NCBI GenBank assembly: GCA_945861305.1
Contig: CAMATW010000016.1
Coordinates: 1 to 54,795 of the forward strand
From: Bordetella parapertussis
GTDB lineage: Bacteria; Pseudomonadota; Gammaproteobacteria; Burkholderiales; Burkholderiaceae_C
Length of the DNA stretch: 54,795 bases
Direction: 5' to 3'
Shown: positions 8,450-17,376 of the stretch, in pieces
How positions within the stretch are numbered: the first letter of the stretch is position 1
How the letters are laid out: the number at the start of each line of letters is the position of its first letter
Translations under genes and position numbers: made by a program
The notes under the pieces: generated by a model
The model's input: only the letters and a program-made list of their open reading frames with translations
Database searches by the model: none
Told to the model about the DNA's origin: nothing

Positions 8450-9510
8450 ACCACCCGCAGCACAGGCTTGTCGCCCTTTTTCATTACGGTGCTGCCCACC
8501 ACCGTGGCGTGCTCAAAGCCATGCTGGGCAAACACCGCCATCACCGCTTCCAGCGCATTGGGCGCACAACTGACCAGCAACCCACCGCTGGTTTGAGGGT
8601 CGCTAAGCATTGCTTGGTCAATTGAAGAAAAACCGTCGGGCAAAACCACTTCTGCTCCATAGCCTGCCCAGTTGCGGCCAGACGCGCCGGTAATGAAGCC
8701 TTGTTGCGCCAAAGCTTGCACGCCCTCCAGCAGCGGAACGGCCGACCAATCTATTTGCACATCCAAGCCAGCGCCTCGCGCCATCTCCAAAGCGTGTCCT
8801 GCCAAACCAAAGCCGGTGACATCGGTCAAGGCATGAACGCCTGCCAGCGCAGCCAAGTCTGGGCCAGCGGTATTGAGGCGGGTGGTGGACGCGATCATTT
8901 GCGCATAGCCCTCAGGAGACAAAGCTTCTTTCTTCAAAGCCGCAGACAAAATTCCCACACCCAGCGGTTTGCCCAAGACCAACACATCGCCCGCTTGGGC
9001 CGAGGCATTGCGCTTGATGCGACTCGGGTGCGCCAAGCCCAACACCACCAAGCCGTAAATTGGCTCTACCGAGTCAATGCTGTGGCCACCCGCGATGGGA
9101 ATACCTGCTGACTGACACACGCTTTGCCCCCCCGCCAAAATGCGCCCAATCACCTCGGTACTGAGCACATTGACGGGCATTCCCACCAAGGCCAAAGCGA
9201 AGATGGGTGTGCCGCCCATGGCGTAGACATCGCTGATCGCATTGGTGGCGGCGATGCGACCAAAGTCAAACGGGTCGTCGACGATGGGCATGAAAAAGTC
9301 GGTGGTGGCAATCAAGGCTTGCTGGTCATTGAGTTGGTACACCGCCGCGTCGTCTGCCGTGTCTATGCCCACCAACAGTTGCGGCGGCAAAGGAAAGCCG
9401 CTCATGCCACCCAAAATATCGCGTAGCACGCCAGGGGCGATCTTGCAACCGCAACCGCCCCCATGGGCCAAAGAAGTCAAACGAGGAGAGTTGTTTGCAG
9501 AAGAAGTCAT
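8446..9510 (-). CDS. selD: Selenide, water dikinase
   Basis: SelD makes selenophosphate from selenide and ATP, the selenium donor for selenocysteine and for 2-selenouridine in tRNA. The 354-residue protein has the glycine-rich active-site loop H-G-G-G-C-G-C-K at 16-23. Cys20 and Lys23 match E. coli Cys17 and Lys20, so this is the cysteine rather than the selenocysteine form. No selA, selB, selU or selenoprotein gene is seen in the window. It is divergent from iorA and convergent with the TfoX-N gene. Confidence 0.95.
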   Translation of the reverse strand: MTSSANNSPRLTSLAHGGGCGCKIAPGVLRDILGGMSGFPLPPQLLVGIDTADDAAVYQLNDQQALIATTDFFMPIVDDPFDFGRIAATNAISDVYAMGGTPIFALALVGMPVNVLSTEVIGRILAGGQSVCQSAGIPIAGGHSIDSVEPIYGLVVLGLAHPSRIKRNASAQAGDVLVLGKPLGVGILSAALKKEALSPEGYAQMIASTTRLNTAGPDLAALAGVHALTDVTGFGLAGHALEMARGAGLDVQIDWSAVPLLEGVQALAQQGFITGASGRNWAGYGAEVVLPDGFSSIDQAMLSDPQTSGGLLVSCAPNALEAVMAVFAQHGFEHATVVGSTVMKKGDKPVLRVV

Positions 9511-9601
9511 CGGGTAAATCTACCATGCGACCCCACTTCACTATGATCTGCCACCTGCAAGAAGTTTTGCGCCTGTGCTGTGCCACCTGCTGGAGCGTTG
9601 T

Positions 9602-11758
9602 TTGGAAGTTTCATTTGTTGAAGAAATCAAATCCCTGCGCTTAGGCGAGGGCGACACTTTCCATGGCGAAGGCATTTTGGCGGTGACCAAGGCGCTGCTG
9701 CAGTCGGGCGTGGCCTATGTGGGCGGCTACCAAGGCGCACCCGTGTCGCATTTGCTGGATGTGATGGTGCAAGCCAGACCGCTGATGCAAGAACTGGGTG
9801 TGCATGTGGAAGCGTGCGCCAATGAAGCCTCAGCCGCCGCCATGCTGGGCGCCAGCATCCACTATCCGCTGCGCGGCGCTGTCACTTGGAAATCCATTGT
9901 GGGCACCAACGTGGCCTCAGATGCACTCTCCAACCTTGCTTCGCCCGGCGTGGTGGGTGGCGCATTGATTGTGGTGGGCGAAGACTATGGCGAAGGCGCC
10001 TCGGTGATTCAAGAACGCACCCATGCCTATGCACTCAAAAGCACGCTGTGTTTGCTGGATCCCCGTCCCGATTTGAGCAAGATGGTGGACATGGTTGAAC
10101 ATGGTTTTGCTTTGTCAGAAGCGTCCAATATGCCGGTCATCTTGGAGTTGCGCATCCGCGCCTGCCATGTACGCGGAAGTTTCGTCACCAAAGCCAACCG
10201 AGCGCCTGCGGTATCCACCCAGCACCTGATGGCCGAGCCTGCTAAGTTTGACTACATGCGCTTGGCGCATCCCCCCGTCACTTTTCGCCATGAAAAACGC
10301 AAGTTGGAAGAACGCATTCCAGCTGCGCGTGACTACATCGTGCGCCATGGCTTGAATGAACACATGGCCGGCAATGCCCACCCAGATGTGGGCCTCATCG
10401 TGCAAGGCGGCCTCTACAACGCGCTGATGCGCAGCCTGCAGCAACTGGGCTTGGCCAATGCCTTTGGCGACAGCGATATCCCCATCTTGGTGTTGAACGT
10501 CACCTACCCTTTGGTGCCGGCCCAAGTGATCGATTTTTGCCAAGGCAAACGCGGCGTTCTGGTGGTGGAAGAAGGCACACCCGAGTACATCGAACAAGAC
10601 ATCGCCACCCAACTGCGCCGTGCAGGTGTGAACACACCGCTGCATGGCAAAGACATCTTGCCAGGGGCTGGCGAGTACAACGTCGAGGCCATCACCACCG
10701 GCTTGGCGGCCTTTGCGAAAAACTATCTGCCACCACAGGCCCACAACCAAGCAGCCACTTGGCTAGAAGCGCTGCAACAACGCCGCGCCGATGTGGCCAA
10801 GGCCTTGGGCGCACCGCTGCCCGCACGCCCTCCCGGGTTTTGCATCGGTTGCCCCGAGCGCCCTGTGTTTTCTGCACTGAAGCTGGTGCAGCAAGCGATT
10901 GGCGATGTGCATGTGGCCGCAGACATTGGCTGCCACGCTTTAGGTACGTTTGAGCCTTTTTCCACCGGTCACTCCATCTTGGGCTACGGCATGAGCTTGG
11001 CTTCACGTGCCGGTGTGTCCCCAATGATGCAACGCCGCACCTTGGCCATCATGGGCGACGGTGGGTTCTGGCACAACGGCTTGCTCACCGGTGTGCAAAG
11101 TGCGCTTTTTAACGGTGACGATGCCGTGTTGCTGATTTTCAAGAACGGCTACACCTCGGCCACAGGCACCCAAGACATCATCTCGACACCCTTAGAGGCC
11201 GAGAAGCAAGCGGCCAGCGACAAGCAAACCAGTTTGTCGCACACCAATATGACCATCGAGTCCACCTTGCAAGGCTTGGGTGTGCAGTGGATGAAAACCG
11301 TGCACACCTACGAGGTGGCCAAGGTACAAGCTTTGCTGAAAGAGGCATTCACCTCTGACTTCAACGGCTTGAAGGTCATCATCGCCGAAGGCGAATGCCA
11401 ACTTGAGAGGCAACGCCGCATCAAGCCTTGGATCAGCAAATTGCTCAAAGGCGGTAAGCGGGTGGTGCGGGTGAAATACGGTGTTGATGAAGATGTGTGT
11501 AACGGCGACCATGCCTGCATACGTTTATCGGGTTGCCCCACCCTTACCTTGAAAGACAACCCCGACCCCCTGAAGGTGGACCCCGTGGCCACCGTCATAG
11601 ATGGCTGTGTGGGCTGCGGCTTGTGCGGTGAAAACGCCCATGCAGCGACTTTGTGCCCCAGCTTTTACCGCGCTGAAATCATTCAAAACCCCAAGCCCTT
11701 GGAACGCTTGTGGGCGGGTTTGCGCAGCAGCTTGGTTCGCGCCCTGCAAACCGCATGA
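9602..11758 (+). CDS. iorA: Indolepyruvate ferredoxin oxidoreductase, alpha subunit
   Basis: This enzyme oxidatively decarboxylates arylpyruvates to aryl-acetyl-CoA with ferredoxin as acceptor. The order is that of IorA: a pyrimidine-binding domain (G-G-Y-Q-G-A-P), a thiamine-diphosphate domain with M-G-D-G-G-F-W-H-N and C-I-G-C-P-E-R-P, then a ferredoxin-like tail. In the tail one cluster motif is intact (C-V-G-C-G-L-C with a later C-P), while the other is spaced C-x5-C-x5-C-P and looks degenerate. I favour the TTG at 9602 because GGAG lies 6 bp upstream. The frame is open back to a GTG at 9575. The gene overlaps iorB by ATGA. Confidence 0.88.
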   Translation: MEVSFVEEIKSLRLGEGDTFHGEGILAVTKALLQSGVAYVGGYQGAPVSHLLDVMVQARPLMQELGVHVEACANEASAAAMLGASIHYPLRGAVTWKSIVGTNVASDALSNLASPGVVGGALIVVGEDYGEGASVIQERTHAYALKSTLCLLDPRPDLSKMVDMVEHGFALSEASNMPVILELRIRACHVRGSFVTKANRAPAVSTQHLMAEPAKFDYMRLAHPPVTFRHEKRKLEERIPAARDYIVRHGLNEHMAGNAHPDVGLIVQGGLYNALMRSLQQLGLANAFGDSDIPILVLNVTYPLVPAQVIDFCQGKRGVLVVEEGTPEYIEQDIATQLRRAGVNTPLHGKDILPGAGEYNVEAITTGLAAFAKNYLPPQAHNQAATWLEALQQRRADVAKALGAPLPARPPGFCIGCPERPVFSALKLVQQAIGDVHVAADIGCHALGTFEPFSTGHSILGYGMSLASRAGVSPMMQRRTLAIMGDGGFWHNGLLTGVQSALFNGDDAVLLIFKNGYTSATGTQDIISTPLEAEKQAASDKQTSLSHTNMTIESTLQGLGVQWMKTVHTYEVAKVQALLKEAFTSDFNGLKVIIAEGECQLERQRRIKPWISKLLKGGKRVVRVKYGVDEDVCNGDHACIRLSGCPTLTLKDNPDPLKVDPVATVIDGCVGCGLCGENAHAATLCPSFYRAEIIQNPKPLERLWAGLRSSLVRALQTA

Positions 11759-13335
11759 GCCAACCCATCAGCCTGTTGATTTGCGCCTTGGGTGGCGAGG
11801 GCGGTGGTTTGCTCAGCGAGTGGTTGATGCACACCGCACGACTCAGCGGCTACCCCGCGCAAAGCACCTCTATTCCAGGTGTGGCGCAACGCACTGGGGC
11901 CACCACTTATTACATTGAAGTCTTGCCTACGCCGCTAACAGAATTACAAGGCAAAACACCCGTGTTCAGCTTGAACCCTGTGCCTGGCGCCTTGGATGCC
12001 ATGATTTCCTCTGAGTTGCTGGAAACCGCACGACAAATAACGCTTGGCTTGGTGTCGCCCGAGCGCACCCGCGTGTTCAGCTCTTCAGCAAGAGCGCTCA
12101 CCACCTTTGAACGTATGCCCATGGGGGATGGACGTTTAGACAGCGCCAGCTTGACGGCATTGGTGCAGCAGTTTTCCAAAGAATCGCACTTATGGGACTT
12201 TGGCGCCATGGCGCAAGCCAATGGCACCATGGTCAGCGCTGTCATGCTCGGGGTCATTGCAGGCAGCGGTTTGTTGCCTTTTGAACGCAAGCACTTTGAG
12301 GCCACGCTGAAAGACAGCGGTGCGCACAGTGCAGCAAGTTTGAAAGGCTTTGCAGCAGGCTTTGCGCGGGTGCAAAACACGCAAGCGCTGCACGCCATGC
12401 AGCAAGACGATGAAAAAGCTTTAGCCCCCACAGTGGTTAAAACATCTGCATTGCCATCCTTGCCGCCAGTGGTCGGCGAGCTTGCCGCTTTAGGCTACAG
12501 CCGCTTGTGCGACTACCAAAGCAAGGTCTATGCAGACTTGTACCTGAGCCGATTGGAGCAAGTGCTGCGGACCGAGGAGCAAGCCGACCCCGCCCACACA
12601 CATGGCTACCAAACCAGCCGTGAAACCGCCCGTTGGCTGGCTTTGTGGATGGCGTTTGACGACATCGTGCGGGTGGCCGATTTGAAAAGCCGTGCCAGCC
12701 GTTGGCAGCGTGTGGCCCGCGAGGTGAAGCTGCAAGAAGACGATTTGCTGAACCTGTATGACCACTTCAAACCTGGTGTACCCGAATTCGCAGCGCTGCT
12801 GCCCTCTTGGCTGGCCACACCTTTGCAACGCTGGGACAAGCGCCGCGCATTAAGCGGTCAATCCCCTTGGGCCTTGCCGTTAAAGATTGGCACGCATTCG
12901 GTGATGGGCATGTTGGCACTGCGCTCCTTGGCAAGCTTCAAATGGCTGCGCCCGCATGGCAGTCGCTTTCACACCGAGCAAGCCGACATTACGCAATGGT
13001 TGCAAGCGGTTTGCGCAGGTTTGCGGCAAGATTGGTCTCTGGGCCATGAGGTGGCGATGTGTGGTCGCCTCATCAAAGGATACGGCAGCACCAACGAACG
13101 TGGCCGCAACAATCTGCAACACATACTCACCCACTTGGCGGCTTCGCCGGTTCACACCGATGCGGCGTGGCGAAGCACTGCGGTCGCGCAAGCACGCGAA
13201 GCTGCACTGCAAGACGAAGCAGGCACAGCCATGGATGCCAAGCTGCGTGGGCTAGGGGTTCCCGCCAGACCCGTGGCCGAGCAACCGCTGCGCTTTGTGC
13301 GCAATGCCAGCCTGCAACCCAAGGGCAGGCCCTAG
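11755..13335 (+). CDS. iorB: Indolepyruvate ferredoxin oxidoreductase, beta subunit (long form)
   Basis: The partner subunit of IorA begins M-S-Q-P-I-S-L-L-I-C-A-L-G-G-E-G-G-G, the start of the gamma-type 2-oxoacid oxidoreductase domain. At 526 residues it is far longer than the roughly 200-residue archaeal IorB. The extra C-terminal half is the domain (DUF6537, from memory) found in proteobacterial long forms. The ATG overlaps the iorA stop (ATGA), so the two are translationally coupled. The TRAP genes start 62 bp downstream, so transporter and oxidoreductase may share an operon. Confidence 0.88.
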   Translation: MSQPISLLICALGGEGGGLLSEWLMHTARLSGYPAQSTSIPGVAQRTGATTYYIEVLPTPLTELQGKTPVFSLNPVPGALDAMISSELLETARQITLGLVSPERTRVFSSSARALTTFERMPMGDGRLDSASLTALVQQFSKESHLWDFGAMAQANGTMVSAVMLGVIAGSGLLPFERKHFEATLKDSGAHSAASLKGFAAGFARVQNTQALHAMQQDDEKALAPTVVKTSALPSLPPVVGELAALGYSRLCDYQSKVYADLYLSRLEQVLRTEEQADPAHTHGYQTSRETARWLALWMAFDDIVRVADLKSRASRWQRVAREVKLQEDDLLNLYDHFKPGVPEFAALLPSWLATPLQRWDKRRALSGQSPWALPLKIGTHSVMGMLALRSLASFKWLRPHGSRFHTEQADITQWLQAVCAGLRQDWSLGHEVAMCGRLIKGYGSTNERGRNNLQHILTHLAASPVHTDAAWRSTAVAQAREAALQDEAGTAMDAKLRGLGVPARPVAEQPLRFVRNASLQPKGRP

Positions 13336-13397
13336 GGTCAATGGGTGCTTCGCTCAGTTATCCTCTCGTTTTTATTGTTTATAACCGCAGGTCCTCC

Positions 13398-14441
13398 ATG
13401 AACAAGCACCGTTTTTTGCGTCACGTCTCTTTGTCTGCCCTCTGCACCTTGGCTTTAAGTGGCCTGTGCAGCATGGCTTTAGCGCAAGACAAGGTGCAAC
13501 AGGTGCGGGTCTCCACATGGGTGCCTGCACAACATGCCTTTAACCCCGCGGTACAAGCTTGGGCAGACAGCTTGAAAAAAGCGTCGGGTGGCAGCATCAA
13601 CCCCACGCTTTTCCCCTCGGAACAACTGGGCAAAGCGTTTGACCACTACGACATGGCACGCGACGGCCTGACCGACTTTGCATTCGTCAACCCTGGCTAC
13701 CAACCTGGGCGCTTCCCGATTTTTGCTGCGGCTTCATTGCCTTTCGAGATCAGCAACGCCAAAGCCGGCAGCGCAGCCATTGATGCGTGGTACCGCGCCT
13801 ATGCAGCCAAGGAAATGAAAGAGGTGAAGTATTGCTTTGCGTTCGCCCACGACCCAGGCGCCTTGCATTCACGCAAAAAGGTTTTGTTGCCTGCTGACAT
13901 GAAGGGGTTGAAGGTACGTCCTGCCACCTCCACCGTGGGTCAAATGGTCACCTTGCTGGGCGGCACCAATGTGCAAGCCTCGGCGCCCGAGGCGCGTGAC
14001 GCCATCGAGCGTGGCGTGGCAGATGCCCTGACCTTCCCTTGGGGCTCACTCTCATTGTTTGGCATCGACAAAGTAGTGAAATTTCACATGGATGTACCTT
14101 TGTACGTGACGCCTTTTGTCTGGGTCATGAACTTAGACAAATACAACGGCTTGTCGCCTGCCCAAAAACAAGCGGTAGACAGCCACTGCACCAACGAGTG
14201 GGCTGAAAAAGTTGGCACCTCTTGGGCGGATTTCGAAATTGCAGGACGTACCAAGTTGCTGGCTGACAAAGCCAACCGCGAGATTTACACCCTAACGCCC
14301 GAGCAACTTGCCGTGTGGAAAACCGCCGTGGCACCTGTCAAACAACAATGGGCCGACGAGGTGAAGAAACGTGGAGACGACCCCGCCGCTGTGATGAAAG
14401 CCTTGCAACAAAGCTTGACCAAGTACAAATCTGCCCTGTAA
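13398..14441 (+). CDS. dctP: TRAP transporter substrate-binding protein DctP
   Basis: This is the periplasmic receptor of a tripartite ATP-independent transporter for organic acids. The ATG at 13398 opens a 347-residue protein with a clear signal peptide (cleavage expected near S-M-A-L-A|Q-D-K, residue 29). The mature part has DctP features such as F-P-S-E-Q-L-G-K and an R-P-A-T-S-T-V segment where the family has its carboxylate-binding arginine. Four in-frame codons upstream overlap iorB only as a longer open frame. Substrate unknown, but the iorAB neighbour hints at an aromatic or 2-oxo acid. Confidence 0.9.
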   Translation: MNKHRFLRHVSLSALCTLALSGLCSMALAQDKVQQVRVSTWVPAQHAFNPAVQAWADSLKKASGGSINPTLFPSEQLGKAFDHYDMARDGLTDFAFVNPGYQPGRFPIFAAASLPFEISNAKAGSAAIDAWYRAYAAKEMKEVKYCFAFAHDPGALHSRKKVLLPADMKGLKVRPATSTVGQMVTLLGGTNVQASAPEARDAIERGVADALTFPWGSLSLFGIDKVVKFHMDVPLYVTPFVWVMNLDKYNGLSPAQKQAVDSHCTNEWAEKVGTSWADFEIAGRTKLLADKANREIYTLTPEQLAVWKTAVAPVKQQWADEVKKRGDDPAAVMKALQQSLTKYKSAL

Positions 14442-14450
14442 AGAAGCCGT

Positions 14451-14966
14451 ATGTCGTCTTCCAGTAAAAGCGGTTTTGACCGCATCATTGACAGCATCGA
14501 ATGGATGGCAGCCCTGTTTGTTGGCATTGTGGCGGCCAATATTTTTCTGGCTGTCTTCTTGCGAAAATTTTTCGATACCTCTATTCCTGATAGCTTCGAC
14601 TTTGGTCGCATGCTCTTGGGCATCCTCATTTTTTGGGGCATTGCCGCCACCAGTTACCGTGGCAACCACATCACGGTGGACTTGCTGTGGACCCATGCCA
14701 ATGCCCGCTGGAAGCGCTACATCGACATCTTTGCCACCTTGGTGTTGATCCTGGTGGTGACAGTACAAACCATCATGCTGTTTGACAAGGTCGCCATGAC
14801 CTACCGTGACCATGTATTGACCTACGACCTGAACCTACCCACTTGGCCGTTTTTTGCAGTCGCTTGGATGGGTGATGTATGCGCGGTGTTGCTGATTGGC
14901 ATTCGCACTTGGCGGCTCATTACCGAGCCGCAGGCATTCGCTGCTGACAACAAGGCGGTTCATTGA
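14451..14966 (+). CDS. dctQ: TRAP transporter small permease DctQ
   Basis: This is the small membrane subunit of the TRAP system, 171 residues with four predicted helices. The central region G-I-A-A-T-S-Y-R-G-N-H-I-T-V-D resembles the DctQ family motif. It starts 9 bp after dctP and ends 1 bp before dctM, a standard P-Q-M operon. Confidence 0.9.
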   Translation: MSSSSKSGFDRIIDSIEWMAALFVGIVAANIFLAVFLRKFFDTSIPDSFDFGRMLLGILIFWGIAATSYRGNHITVDLLWTHANARWKRYIDIFATLVLILVVTVQTIMLFDKVAMTYRDHVLTYDLNLPTWPFFAVAWMGDVCAVLLIGIRTWRLITEPQAFAADNKAVH

Positions 14967-14967
14967 G

Positions 14968-16284
14968 ATGGATTTAAGCAACTTGAGCCCGGACGCCGTC
15001 GCCGTGATTGGCTTTGTGGCGCTTTTCACCTTGATGCTTTTGCGTGTACCCGTGGGCATGGCCATGGGCTTGGTGGGCGTGTGCGGTTACAGCTATATCG
15101 TGGGCAGTGGCCCTGCTTTGAAGCTGATTGGTCAAACTTCGATGCGTACCGTCACCGATTACACCTTTGGCGTCATCCCCATGTTCATGTTGATGGGTGC
15201 GTTTGTGTCGGTCTCAGGCGTCAGCCGTGAACTGTTTCGTGCGGCCAATGCTTTCATCGGGCATTTACGTGGCGGCTTGGGCGTGGCCACCGTGGTGGCT
15301 TGTGGCGGCTTTGCCGCTATCTGTGGTTCATCGGTGGCGACAGCTGCCACCTTTTCTTCTGTGGCCTACCCAGAGATGCGCCGCTTTGGCTATCCACAGT
15401 CGTTCTCCACCGGTGTGATAGCCGCAGGGGGCACCTTGGGCGCGATGTTGCCACCCTCCACCGTGCTGGCGGTATACGCCATCCTCACACAGCAAGACAT
15501 TGGCAAGCTGTTCATGGCGGGCATTGTGCCGGGCTTGCTGGCCATGTTGATGTATGTACTGACTATTTTCATCATCGTCAAAGTGCGCCCCGATTGGCTG
15601 CCACGTGGGGAGAACACCAGTTGGGCCGAGCGCTTTGCTGGCTTAAAAGACGTGTGGGCACCCTTGATGTTGTTCGTGTTTGTCATCGGTGGTTTGTATG
15701 GTGGCTTTTTCACGCCTACCGAGGCGGGTGGCGTGGGTGCAACTGGCGCATTTTTGCTGGGCGTGTTGCGCGGCAAACTGGACCGCGCAAAAACCTTAGA
15801 GGCCTTGCTGTCAGCCACGCGCACTGCCGCTGCGGTGTTCACCGTGCTGATTGGCGCTTTGATTTTTGGCTACTTTCTCACCATCACCCAAGTGCCGCAA
15901 AAACTCACCGGCTTCTTAACCGAGATGGGCTTGGGCCGCTACGAGGTGCTGGCCCTCATCATGGTGATGTATTTGATTTTGGGCTGTTTGATGGACGCCA
16001 TGGCCATGATTATTTTGACTGTGCCCATCATTTTCCCCGTCATTGTGCAACTGGGCTTTGACCCAATCTGGTTTGGCATCATCATCGTGATGACGGTGGA
16101 GCTGGGGCTGATTCACCCGCCGGTGGGGATGAATGTGTTTGTCATCAAAAGCGTGGTTCACGATGTGAGTTTCACCACGATATTCAAGGGTGTGATTCCC
16201 TTTATCTTGACCGACCTTCTGCGCTTGGTGATTTTGATTGCCTTCCCCATGATTGCGCTTTGGTTGCCAGGGCAAATGGGGTAA
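14968..16284 (+). CDS. dctM: TRAP transporter large permease DctM
   Basis: This sodium-coupled large permease has 438 residues and about twelve helices. It shows the DctM features M-L-L-R-V-P-V-G-M-A, G-G-T-L-G-A-M-L-P-P-S and G-L-I-H-P-P-V-G-M-N. I use the ATG at 14968, right after the dctQ stop, although the frame is open upstream to 14896. The last 83 bp overlap, on the opposite strand, the 3' end of the adhesin-E-like gene, and no terminator lies between the two. Confidence 0.93.
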   Translation: MDLSNLSPDAVAVIGFVALFTLMLLRVPVGMAMGLVGVCGYSYIVGSGPALKLIGQTSMRTVTDYTFGVIPMFMLMGAFVSVSGVSRELFRAANAFIGHLRGGLGVATVVACGGFAAICGSSVATAATFSSVAYPEMRRFGYPQSFSTGVIAAGGTLGAMLPPSTVLAVYAILTQQDIGKLFMAGIVPGLLAMLMYVLTIFIIVKVRPDWLPRGENTSWAERFAGLKDVWAPLMLFVFVIGGLYGGFFTPTEAGGVGATGAFLLGVLRGKLDRAKTLEALLSATRTAAAVFTVLIGALIFGYFLTITQVPQKLTGFLTEMGLGRYEVLALIMVMYLILGCLMDAMAMIILTVPIIFPVIVQLGFDPIWFGIIIVMTVELGLIHPPVGMNVFVIKSVVHDVSFTTIFKGVIPFILTDLLRLVILIAFPMIALWLPGQMG

Positions 16285-16675
16285 AGCAATAAGGGGTGCA
16301 GAGCTTTTGCATCAACTCAGCATCAGCGCTGCCTGTAGCTACCGTCGTGAAACGCAGGGGTGTTTCGTAGCTGTTCAACATTTCACCATTAGCGTCTTTA
16401 CCGGCAAAGCGCATCACTTGTGAATTGGCCATCTTGCGCTTAGCGCAGTCCACGGTGGTGCGCGACTTTTCCGACAAAATTTCTTTGCCTTCCAAGTTGG
16501 TCAAGGGCTTGGCAAAGTTCGTCAAGCGCCAAACCATAACGCGATCGCCTTCTTTGTTGATGGTGTCGTCATAAAACACCTGCGCTTCAGTTGTGTGGGC
16601 CGCACTGACCCAAGCCGCTTGCGTCACGGGTAGCCAAACAAACGCCAACGCAGCGCAAACCAGCGACTTGTTCAA
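16202..16675 (-). CDS. Surface-adhesin E-like envelope protein
   Basis: A 157-residue secreted protein with a signal peptide (cleavage near V-T-Q-A-A-W, residue 20). The mature part has the pattern of the Adhesin_E family: V-F-Y-D near the start, R-V-M-V-W-R-L-T-N-F-A-K-P and a conserved cysteine in T-V-D-C-A-K-R-K. The start is a TTG overlapping the cupin stop (TTGA). About 27 C-terminal residues, after the K-L-C where I would expect such proteins to end, are read from DNA antisense to dctM, so the tail may be a read-through extension. Function unknown. Confidence 0.7.
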   Translation of the reverse strand: MNKSLVCAALAFVWLPVTQAAWVSAAHTTEAQVFYDDTINKEGDRVMVWRLTNFAKPLTNLEGKEILSEKSRTTVDCAKRKMANSQVMRFAGKDANGEMLNSYETPLRFTTVATGSADAELMQKLCTPYCFTPFALATKAQSWGRQSKSPSAEGRSR

Positions 16676-17148
16676 TTGAGTTTGCGCGGTTCGCCAAAGT
16701 CGCCCACTTGGGGGAATAAAAAGGTGGTGCTGCTAGGTCCTATGCCCATGATTTGCACCGTGGCACCCTCGGTGCCTGCGCCGTCATAATGAATTGCACC
16801 TGCTGGGTGCTGCATATAAGTGCCTGCGGTCAAAGGCTGTGTCGCTTGCGGGTCCCATGAGTCATCCGTGCCCGCCTTCCATGTACCTTGCAACACAGTG
16901 ACGTAACGGTCTTCGCGGTGGTAGTGCGGCGCACTCATGATGCCAGGGGGAAATATGACGCGGATCACATAAGGTCCGGCTTTGGATGGGTCGCCAGAAA
17001 TCACGGCAAACTTCACACCCTTGCCCGCGTCCTTCCACGCGATATCGTCAGGCTTGACCACGGGAAAGGATTTGTCGGTGGTTTGTGCCAAGGCGACAAA
17101 AGTACAAAGCGACATGGCTGAGAACAACAGGCGAAACAAGCTTGGCAT
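16672..17148 (-). CDS. Secreted cupin-domain protein
   Basis: The protein of 158 residues has a signal peptide (V-A-L-A-Q near residue 22) and one cupin barrel. Cupin motif 1 is visible as P-H-Y-H-R-E-D-R-Y-V-T-V-L-Q-G-T, and motif 2 as Q-H-P-A-G-A-I-H-Y. I choose the ATG at 17148 because AAGGAG lies 8 bp upstream. The longer frame to 17181 has no such site. It is the first gene of a two-gene operon with the adhesin-E-like protein. Substrate and reaction are unknown. Confidence 0.82.
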   Translation of the reverse strand: MPSLFRLLFSAMSLCTFVALAQTTDKSFPVVKPDDIAWKDAGKGVKFAVISGDPSKAGPYVIRVIFPPGIMSAPHYHREDRYVTVLQGTWKAGTDDSWDPQATQPLTAGTYMQHPAGAIHYDGAGTEGATVQIMGIGPSSTTFLFPQVGDFGEPRKLN

Positions 17149-17202
17149 GAAGAAGCTCCTTGAAGAAAGGTAATTGATCATAATTCAGGCTTGATCATCC
17201 AT

Positions 17203-17227
17203 AAAAAAACCACCCAAGGGTGGTTTC
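17203..17227 (-). terminator. Rho-independent terminator of tRNA-Phe
   Basis: Read on the minus strand, the stem AAACCACCC / GGGTGGTTT with a two-base loop is followed by a run of seven T. It lies just 3' of the tRNA-Phe gene. Confidence 0.9.
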
Positions 17228-17235
17228 AGTATTTG

Positions 17236-17311
17236 TGGTGGCCTGGGGCGGAATCGAACCACCGACACAAGGATTTTCAATCCTCTGCTCTACCGACTGA
17301 GCTACCGGGCC
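17236..17311 (-). tRNA. tRNA-Phe (anticodon GAA)
   Basis: The 76-nt cloverleaf begins GGCCCGG and ends CCAGGCC-A-CCA, so the CCA end is encoded. The anticodon loop T-T-G-A-A-A-A between GGAT/ATCC stems gives GAA (Phe). D-loop A-G-C-T-C-A-G-T-C-G-G-T-A-G-A-G-C and T-arm G-T-T-C-G-A-T-T are canonical. Confidence 0.97.
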
Positions 17312-17321
17312 AAGGGGTAAA

Positions 17322-17348
17322 AGTATATCACCGGCACTAAAGGCACAA
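17322..17348 (-). promoter_or_regulatory. Probable sigma-70 promoter of tRNA-Phe
   Basis: On the minus strand a TATACT -10 box (17322-17327) ends about 10 bp before the tRNA 5' end. A weak TTGTGC -35 (17343-17348) lies 15 bp upstream, a short spacing. Confidence 0.4.
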
Positions 17349-17376
17349 TACTCACCTGTATGTGCATTTTCTTTTC

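Noticed and set aside
8446..9510. Possible selenocysteine codon in selD
   Set aside because: The active-site residue is a cysteine codon, and no in-frame TGA is needed.
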